Assembly: GCA_031841125.1 (NCBI GenBank)
Contig: CM063114.1
Span: 30,449,266-30,513,265, forward strand
DNA: 64,000 nucleotides
Source of the DNA: Acanthococcus lagerstroemiae
Taxonomy: Eukaryota > Arthropoda > Insecta > Hemiptera > Eriococcidae
Direction: 5' to 3'
The position numbers and the translations under genes are program-made. The notes below the pieces were generated by a model. That model made no database searches. It was not told the DNA's origin and was given only the letters and a program-made list of their open reading frames with translations. Positions 56,641 through 64,000 of this stretch are shown here, piece after piece (position 1 is the stretch's first letter; every line of letters begins with the position of its first letter).

Positions 56641-58385
56641 AATTTGCTAAAGATTTTAAGACTTTTCTACACCTGATTGAAACTCATACAAATTCAATTA
56701 GGCCTCTTCAAAACTTGATCACGACTTTCCAGGACGCCTTACTCTTCAAGATCTTTTGACACTCATTTACTGCTTTCGAGACTTTTTCATATCTTCCCTC
56801 CATTCTGTAGCTCTCTCAACTCTAGCAAGTTTGTTTGAAACTTGGTAAGACTTTGTCATTTCTGAAGCGTTTTAGTATCCGCGCTAGGTCAACTCGACGT
56901 ATCAAAAACATAATTATCGTCTTGTTTTGCCTCTAATACCTAAACTGAAACCGAAACAGACTCCGCTTCACGTTGTATACTCAACTCGTAACTGGATATT
57001 CCCTCTTTTTCCTTGGATCGCAAACTTTTTGATTGAATTTCTAGTTTTATAAAAGCGAAAAAATATACGCTACTTTGGCTTTCGAAGTAATCTTTTTGTA
57101 TTCTTTGTACGTTTTGACCTGCTTCAAGAATGCGACGAAAAGTATTACCCCCACCCTCTTTTTATTTGATAACGTAATCTGTTTTTCTTTATTCACTTAG
57201 GACATTTTTCACCTTTTATATTTTACCGAGTAGGTTAGTGACGCGTATTTTATTCCCCATATAACCTGTGCGGCTTATTCCCTTTTACAAGCCATTTGTA
57301 CTGCGCGAAAGTATCAGATTTTTCAACCTGTCATCGCTGTGCTTTGAACACCTTCATGAGAGAAGGTGAGACGTGAGACCAGCTGCAGCGCCTCACTTAC
57401 ACCGCCATACGAATAATAGTAAATACAGAGAATCGATATTTTCAAATTCTTATTTCGAACTTGCAATTTATGAAGGATTTTGATGATGAAAACGACGGCA
57501 TCAAGTAATAAAAGTTGCCTCGAGCCTGTTCGTGGGGTAAACTCTTCACTTACAGCTTCCATCCTTCAGACACTGGTATTCTTTTCCTGTCATATTGCAC
57601 GTGTATCATAGTGCATTGCCTCAGCTCCTTCCACAAGTATTCTCAAATTTCAGAACTGCTCTCAGGGGTTGATTCTCACCCTTTTTATAACCTGTTGTTT
57701 CATCGAATTACTTTCTTCTTTCCTTCTTTTCCATATTTGTGATACCGCTGCCACCTTCTTCCATTTTCTCTTTTTTTTTTTAAATTTATGTTTGTCAATA
57801 AGATACATGCTGGAAAGACTTTATCTTCTTCTTCTGTTCGGGTTCGTTCGTATTTGATGTTTGGTCTTCGCCACTCACTTTTCTAGATGACACCTTTTTC
57901 GCATTCTACGTTCACCTATCTCATTTTTCAATGTATTCTAGACGACGATACCAATAAAACACGGTAATTCTAACGAACTAGCCCCGTAGAGCTCACGCAG
58001 ATAGCAAATTTTTCACTGCCTACCCAGCTGAGACACAGAAGAGATTTTTTCACCATCTCTGTCACCTGCTTTTCAGTATGCACTGCAAAATATAAGTTTA
58101 AAATTTTAATGAAATCAGCCGAGTCAGTTGTGGAAGGAAAATCATGATTCATGAAAATCGGGTGGTGACTGGGTTGCTAAGGAAATTTAACAAAATGCCG
58201 ATACCAAGAAAAATTTGTAGTGGCAACCGTGTATAGATAAATTTCGCCCCGTAATTGTAGCTAGAGGACTGAACCTCGGAAAAAATTAGGGAAAACTTAC
58301 TCATTGTAGCTGAAAGAATAGTGTGAAATGTAAGAATAACGGTCATTAATTGGAGGGATCTGAAATGTAAGACTGATGATGATAA
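56641..58385. other. No gene recognised
   Basis: Unclassified sequence. Frames of up to 93 codons without domains. Confidence 0.35.
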
Positions 58386-58716
58386 TGACGAGGTCATCAG
58401 TTTTACGACACGTTTGATGCAGCTCTCCATTCCTCCCTATCTTGTGCGAGTTCCTTCATTTTGTAATAACATTTACATTTGACATCCTTGAATTATTTGC
58501 TGAACATACTGGAATCTTTTCCGACCTATCCAATTCTTTCCTTCCATTCTTTCGTCTAGCAGCAGTGATATTTTCCTGGATAACTCCAGTTTTGCCCTAT
58601 TAGTTTATCTCTCCTTCTCTTCAGGTAATTCCAAATATTCATTTTACCTCCAACTCTGTTGAGTACTTCCTCATTTCTTACCTTATCCGTCCATTTGATG
58701 CTAAGTATCCGCCTAT
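58386..58716 (-). pseudogene. LINE C-terminal fragment ending REEWRAAS
   Basis: The minus strand starts RRILSIKWTDKVRNEEVLNR, continues VGGKMNIWNYLKRRRDKLIG, then FKDVKCKCYYKMKELAQDRE and REEWRAASN. This is a common LINE end in insects. Stops break it twice. A short CATCAT-rich tail follows at 58375-58385. Its upstream side is cut exactly where the MITE at 58717 begins. Confidence 0.8.
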
Positions 58717-58881
58717 CAGGGACGTACCGAAGAGTTTCCTTGGGGGGGGGGGTGAAAGTCCCAATTGATTCAACTCAAAATTCCCACGTATCAAGGGGAA
58801 AAAAGCTCTTAACTTGTTGGATTTTCCCAACTTCTCAACTCAAAATTTTCAAGTATATTTCCTACGAAGGGGTATCTCTCG
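58717..58881. mobile_element. Third copy of the 24105 hAT-type MITE, deleted
   Basis: Begins CAGGGACGTACCGAAGAGTT and carries a G run, AACTCAAAATTCCCACGTAT and TTGTTGGATTTTCCCAACTT, ending about GGTATCTCTCG. Shorter than the 24105 copy. Its target duplication is not recognisable, and the LINE does not obviously resume beyond it. Confidence 0.7.
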
Positions 58882-58914
58882 GTCGGAAATAGGATGGAGG
58901 GCCAGCCAATAGAC

Positions 58915-59165
58915 ATATCTATGTCAGAATAATTTCCATAGAAATGTGGACCACTGAACTGTGTTGTGACTATAAGGAGCTAAATCATACTGATTGGCTT
59001 TACGCATCATACACAACTGAACTAAACTATGAGCTGAACTGGAATCAAGTTCAGTGTCGGTCGGAAAAAGTGAATTGTAACCATGAAGAGCTAAATCATC
59101 CTGATTGGCTTCTCGCAACACGCACGACTGAACTGAACTGGAATCAAATTTAGTGTCGGTCGAAA
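58915..59165. repeat. Family C repeat, two units
   Basis: Units contain GAGCTAAATCATACTGATTG, GAACTGAACTGGAATCAA and AGTGTCGGTCG. The unit is duplicated with a spacing of about 115 bp (58978 and 59088). It is the reverse orientation relative to 61850-61940. Confidence 0.75.
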
Positions 59166-59489
59166 ATAGATAGCCCTATTTTGGACAATTTTTGTGAATT
59201 TGGCAACATGTAAAAACAAAAACAAAAGAAATTTAAAAAAAAATTTTAATTTGGCTTAAATTTCTGAAACATATAGTCTCGCTAAAGGCGTATTATGGCT
59301 TATCAAAATAAAACTTAAGGCTTCTGGCTGACGGCTGAAGATACCAAACCTTTTGACTTTCGGCTTGAAACTTAAGGCTTGCAGCTCGCTTGACATCCCT
59401 GATTGCAAAAATTCAAGAATGAAAATTGAACTGTGAAAAGTGAAAATCAAGCCAATTTATTTATGCCTTTCTATCTCTCTGTATACTAA
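59166..59489. other. No gene recognised
   Basis: A-rich sequence between two repeat blocks. Confidence 0.3.
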
Positions 59490-60620
59490 AAAAGTAAAAT
59501 CCGCCGCCACCGCCTCCGGGAGAGAGAAAGAAAACACTGCGGGTTGCCTATCCTGCCCCTTAAATGCTCCTTTCTCCAGGGGTAGTCTACCCTTGGGAGG
59601 GTTTCATGATACTAAAATAGTCAAATCTGTCACTGTCACCGCCGCCGGGAGGAAAAACCCTCTGCATGTTGCCTACCCTGCCCCTTAATTACTCATTTCT
59701 CCAGGGGTAGCCTACCCTTGGATGTAAAAGTCTGGTTGGCCGAGTGGATAGCGCGTTGGTCTCAGAATCCGGAGGTTCCGGGTTCGAACCCATGTGGCAA
59801 CTCGCCAGAATTTTCGACCTAGGCCGGTTTTTCGGCCAGAAGGTAAGAGGGTTAAGACAGACCTAACAGCCTCCCTGACATCTTTGAAGTAATCCTCGGA
59901 AGGGCGGATTCCAGGACTCGGATGGAGAGCAAATTAGAAAAAACAAAGGAGCCTACCCTCGGGAGGGGGTTCATGGTGGAGCTGGGAGCTAGCGGGGGAG
60001 GAAGATCGCGGTGTAAATTAATGAAAAATTGTAGTCACCTTAGCAAATGAGTAAAACTTACAGAAACAGCAATTACTAAAAATTCAGCTCTCTCTATCTT
60101 CTCTATCTCTGTATCTCTCTTCTCTCTACCTCTCTGTATACTAAAAAACTAAATCGGCCACCACCTGCAAGTGAAAAACCCACTGCGGGGTGCGTACGCT
60201 GCAAGTAAATTCCGCCACCACCGCTTCCGGGAGAAAAAAAACACTGCGGGTTTCCTACCCTACCCCTTAATTGCTCATTTCTCCAGGGATAGTCCACCCT
60301 CGGGAGGGGTTCATGGTGTAGGAGGGAGCTTGTGGGAAGAAAGGTCGCGGTGAAGGACGAGAAGGAGTTGTGATGAAGGAAGGCTCTCCATACACTAAAC
60401 AGTAAAAGCCACCTCCTCCTTCCTTTCTGTAGGGATAAATTCTTGGTGGCCTCCCCTGTACCTTAATCTCAAGTTTCACCAGAGGTACCCTACCCCGGGG
60501 GGCCCCTCGGTGGAGATGGGAGCTCCTGGAGGAGGACAGCCACGGTGAAGAAGGGCGTCGCGATGGCCGAGGAGCAGCGTGGTGGGGGAATGTGACTGTG
60601 ATGGAGAAGGACAGCTGTGG
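59490..60620. repeat. GC-richer tandem repeat array
   Basis: Diverged units with AAATCCGCCGCCACCGCC, CGGGAG..AAA, ACACTGCGGGTTGCCTA, CCCTGCCCCTTAA, CATTTCTCCAGGGGTAG, CTACCCTCGGGAGGGGTTCA. Copies start near 59502, 59620, 60207 and 60395, with extra flank pieces between. The SINE at 59723 sits within the second copy. Confidence 0.75.
59723..59949 (+). mobile_element. tRNA-derived SINE, copy 2 (complete)
   Basis: A tRNA-like head with an A box TGGCCGAGTGG (59737-59747) and a B box GGTTCGAACCC (59781-59791), the internal RNA polymerase III promoter. A non-tRNA body follows (GACCTAGGCCGGTTTTTCGG, TTGAAGTAATCCTCGG, ATGGAGAGCAAA), then an A-rich tail. A 13-bp target duplication AGCCTACCCTTGG (one mismatch in the right copy) flanks it. 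The head resembles a serine or leucine tRNA, with a 7-base loop containing CAG, but its acceptor stem does not close, so it is not a working tRNA gene. Confidence 0.92.
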
Positions 60621-60639
60621 TGGGCTAGTTTATTTTAAT

Positions 60640-61197
60640 TTTATTTTCATGTTGCAGACGGGTCGGCAACAACGGGAGAGCATTTTCATGTCTAGAATTT
60701 AACTTTGCTGCGTCCTGCGCAACTACATTCTGCAGTCGTGTTGTTGCTGCGCAGCTGCAGACTGCAGCCTTGTTGTTAATTCCATGGAGATTTTAAGTAC
60801 TGAGGATAGTTGGAAGAAGTACGATACATAGGCTCGTATATGCGTGGCCCTGTGCGGTCAGTCATTCATTCATTCTGTCAGTCAGTCAGTCAGTCAGTCA
60901 GCCAGCCTAGCCAGCCCGTAACGCTATATTTTAGTCACGCTCTAAAGTAATGCTTTTCGACATTTTCACTTTGGCACACAAACCAGAAAACGTTACTTTT
61001 ACGCGTGACGTTTTACTCGTTGGCACATAATATAAAAAAGGGTCACTTTGGAGTATGACGAAAAGAGCGTGACGAAAATCGCGTCACGAGCTGGCTAGGC
61101 TGGCTGGCTGGCTGGCAATAGAAAAAAGCGTTACTCTGGAGCGTGACGAAAATAGCGTTACGGGCTGGCTGGCTGGCTGGCTGACAGGCTGACTTTT
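60640..61197. repeat. Family C block with CAGT and GGCT simple repeats
   Basis: Contains GCAGTCGTGTTGTTGCTGCG (60730-60749), CCATGGAGATTT, a (TCAG)n run near 60880-60900, two GGCTGGCTGGCTGGC runs (61100 and 61162), and TTGGCACACAAACC..AAAACGTTAC (60972). The TGGAG..TGACGAAAA..GCGT module appears three times. Confidence 0.7.
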
Positions 61198-61850
61198 TAC
61201 TTATTGACATTTTTATGCCTTTACTTCAGTACCCAAAAGGGAAAAACGTGATATTTTGCGCGTTACATTTCTGACTCACTGGACTGAATGACTGGCTGAC
61301 TGGACTGACTGACTCAACACTTTATTCGCCAGCGAGTACCACACTCCTTGTCTCAACCTGTATTCCCTTGCGAGCATCACGTTCCTTGTACCAGCCTGCG
61401 AGCACTACGCTCTGCTATTGCATCATCTTGCAGACGAGTCTGCAACCACGGGAAAGCATTCTCGTGTCGGTTTTCATGTCTGCTTCGCGAACTGCGCCGA
61501 CGTGAGAATGTCCTCGTCCGCTACGCTCCGCAAAGCACGTTACGCTCCATATTTTTTGGCGCGCTCGCTGGACAATGACATTCTCATGTCGGCGCAGTCC
61601 GCGAAGCAGACATGAAAATGCTCTCCCGTGGTTACAGACTTGTCTGCAAGATAACGCACCAGCAGAGCATAGTGCTCGCAGACTGGTACAACGAACGTGC
61701 ACGTTCGCAAGGAAATACAGGATGATACAAGGAGTGTGGTACTCGTAGGCAAATGAAGTGTTTAGTCAGTCAGTCAGTCAGTCATTCAGTCCAGTGAGTC
61801 AGGAACGTAATTTCCATCGCGTGCCTAAGTAAAAACATGAAAATGTCAAT
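61198..61850. repeat. Large imperfect palindrome, arms about 280-310 bp
   Basis: The left arm (about 61198-61512) and right arm (about 61575-61850) are reverse complements. Pairs include GACTCACTGGACTGAATGAC, GAGTACCACACTCCTTGT, CTTGCAGACGAGTCTGCAAC, CATGTCTGCTTCGCG, ACTGCGCCGACGTGAGAATG. The loop is about 60 bp. The outermost part is family C sequence (TATTGACATTTTCATG). Divergence between arms is roughly 10-15% by eye. Opposed small frames here mirror each other and are not genes. Confidence 0.9.
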
Positions 61851-62370
61851 ATCTTTTCCGACCGATACTGAACTTGATTCCAGTGTAGTTCACAGTTCAG
61901 TTCAGTTGTGCGTATTGCGTGAAGCCAATCAGTATGATTTAGCACTTCATGGTCACAATTCAGTTCAGTGGTCTACATTTCCATGGAAATTATTTTTTCT
62001 TCTGGCCATGTGCTCATTAATCTTGATCTTTGCTGCGCGGCTTTCAATAACTGTAAGACATATCCGTGTACCAATGTATCTGCATGCAGTATAGATACTC
62101 GTCATCAGTTTACTGATGATTTTGTTAATAGAAATTTCTATGGAAATATCAGCCACTGAATTGAATTGTCATCATGAAGAGCTAAATCATACGGACTGGC
62201 TTCGTGTCGGTGGTTTTTTCTTAGAGCCATGAGTATACTTGAGCGGAAACTGTGACGCCCTCCCCCCCCGACATACTCGACGCTCCACCCGATATTCTTC
62301 CAGCCATGTGCTCATTGATCTTGATCTTAGCTACGCGACTGCAGTCTGCAGGCGTGTTGATATAAATTTC
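61851..62370. repeat. Family C repeat block
   Basis: Modules in order: ACTGAACTTGATTCCAGTGT, GAAGCCAATCAGTATGATTT, CACAATTCAGTTCAGTGGT, CCATGGAAATTATTTTTTCT, GTGCTCATTAATCTTGATCTT. Then in reverse: GAGCTAAATCATACGGACTG, CTTCGTGTCGG, GTATACTTGAGCGGAAACTG and a C run. Confidence 0.75.
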
Positions 62371-64000
62371 CATGAAGGTATGATGCACTTATGTTACTAT
62401 AACGTCATATTACTGAATATACTTTTATGCCTCCGTGATGGAAACTGAGTAAATAAGCAAGACAATAGAGAAATAGTTGAAAGTATTGAATTTCATTACT
62501 TTTGGGATCGAAGATGACCTAAAAAATATGTATTTGCATATTATGCCGCAATTTATTTATCACTTTTAAACTGACAAATTACGTTTAGTGGAATGATATA
62601 GAATAACTAGGGTAACAAGAGAAAATCTGTTGATTCGAAATGCAAGTGAACGACCACAACTGGCAAAAAATAACGATTTTAGTGTTTCAGTGTCGCGGGC
62701 GTTGACTATCGCAGTGTTACGCGGAACGCCAGGCGATGTCAACCGCGACGGTCTACGTGAGCGCTCGGACATATGTTTTTGAATTTCAAGCCCAAGTTGG
62801 CCCGGGTTAATATCATCCAATTTAGCTGAAATTTTCTGGGTTTATTTTTACAGCTCATGGAAAAAATTTAGTAGGGGAAAATTTCGAACATTTTCCGTAC
62901 GAATAAGTGGCATCCTAAGCAACGTCACTACCATCGATGAACTGCGTTCAGCCTTACAGCAAAGTGAAATAGCATATCCAGGACTCGTAATTTTGTTTCG
63001 TCGGTGAAATATCAATAATATATAAAAATATTACAGTGGAGTTGAAAACTGCAGGTGTTCCATGTTTCTGTACATAATCCCCCATTTGAGACGGCGGAGG
63101 CACTGTAGAAATATTACTCGTATTTTACAGTTGTACCATATCGCCCCGGTTCTGCGTGACAAGAAATAAACGCGAAGTGTGTCGAACGGGTTTCAAAAGA
63201 ATAAAAAAAAGAACGCGGATCGCGAAGAAATGAATTTTAAATTTAGAATATACACAGCAGTGTAGGTATGTAAATTAGAGAAGCGATACACAAATATATG
63301 TATAGGAAAGTACGACCTCGTTCGTCAAAGTTATTAGGAAGGGGAAAAAAAGGCGAAAAAAGCTCCGAACTGAGCGCAGGTTCTATTACCGAGCTTCTGG
63401 AGCGACTTTTCGGAATATTCATGAAACCAATTCCGGGCGTAAAAAATAAATTACGTTCGCAGGCTCGGGCAGAGTTGCTAACGATAAGTTGGAAAGGATA
63501 AACGTTATAGACGCGTAAACACGGGGCGGGGGCGCGAAGCTGTAGAGACGGTAATCGCGAAAAAATATAATAAAATTTTGAACAACTACAGATAAAAGGG
63601 ATAAATAAGAGTTAGCGAGGGTATAACGCTGTAAATACGGCCGTATAATTATACACGTAAAAAGCTGCGACGAAAATTCGGGTGACGATATTCGCGTTTT
63701 TAGTTTCCGGAAACGGTAATTGCTTGGGTCGGAAATTTGCAGCAGAAAAGACTGCCAGCAGATATTGCGTATTAGTTTAATACATACATCGTATCGCTTA
63801 GGTATATTCCATTCTGTGTACACGCGAGCCGGGATATTCCCAGAAGGGGGATTTGTCGCAAATGTACGTACTTAAGGAAAAATTGGCGGTGAAAAATTTT
63901 CAGCTCTCGTGCGGATAAATTAAAGGCGATAAATTCAACTTTGCGTCGACAGTCAACTGCCACGCGGTCTCGCGTATTAATTTTTCGCACGTTTCGGGCG
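62371..64000. other. No gene recognised; CpG-rich block 62680-63980
   Basis: From about 62680 onward the sequence is CpG-richer than most of the window and free of recognised repeats. A 134-codon minus frame (63419-63823) has no domain. It may be the edge of an older genomic segment that continues past the window. Confidence 0.35.

Noticed and set aside
59731..59800. A tRNA gene at the SINE head
   Set aside because: A and B boxes are good, but the acceptor stem does not pair and the sequence continues into the SINE body with a target duplication outside.
63419..63823. 134-codon minus frame near the window end
   Set aside because: No domain. It could be chance in CpG-richer DNA, so I left it as unannotated sequence.

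Overview
The window is animal nuclear DNA, most likely from an insect. It is AT-rich, has almost no long open reading frames, and is full of LINE, SINE and MITE remains and tandem repeats. An insect (perhaps a sap-feeding hemipteran, where expanded amino-acid transporters of this kind are common) fits the transporter and the RTE and Jockey-type retrotransposons. The species cannot be fixed from the sequence alone. I see no bacterial operon, CRISPR array, rRNA or free-standing tRNA gene.

Only one host gene is convincing. It is a proton-coupled amino acid transporter (SLC36/PAT-like) on the minus strand at 41345-42766, with its whole coding sequence in one exon. A likely splice acceptor lies just upstream of the ATG, so a 5' UTR intron is probable. 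The conserved segment normally reading AFEGIG...LPLEN is changed to AVTATG...LPIKN, which suggests a lineage-specific paralogue.

The rest is a layered record of mobile elements. A 5'-truncated RTE LINE with an intact 856-codon frame (11562-14211) sits inside a 155-bp satellite array and ends in (TTA)12. Older LINE pieces lie at 4115-4903, 22740-23395, 26161-26950, 31620-31840, 34240-37160, 37830-40600, 48286-49340, 50990-51390, 56485-56640 and 58386-58716. The 37830-40600 LINE was split by a 1156-bp DNA element with an 8-bp target duplication, and also by a tRNA-derived SINE. A second SINE copy lies at 59723-59949. Small inverted-repeat elements, several with target duplications, lie at 270-675, 815-1035, 10638-11007, 24105-24491, 28130-28198, 28600-28757, 30740-30991, 51792-52251 and 58717-58881.

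Two diverged tandem-repeat families recur across the window. Satellite A (about 155 bp) is at 9830-11550, 14215-15010 and 44430-45420. Satellite B (about 125-140 bp) is at 9430-9830, 15050-16000, 18120-18690, 21700-22660, 28860-29520 and 43221-44060. A third family, here called family C, recurs at 23936-25560, 35405-35720, 52990-53440, 58915-59165 and 60640-62370. It includes a palindrome with arms of about 280-310 bp (61198-61850).

The most unusual structure is a 349-bp near-perfect inverted repeat (31127-31475). Each arm carries a motif that folds like a small hammerhead ribozyme with one extra base in the core. Four patches (27020-27640, 33030-33330, 50040-50760, 62680-63980) are CpG-rich and repeat-poor, and may be older non-repeat sequence.
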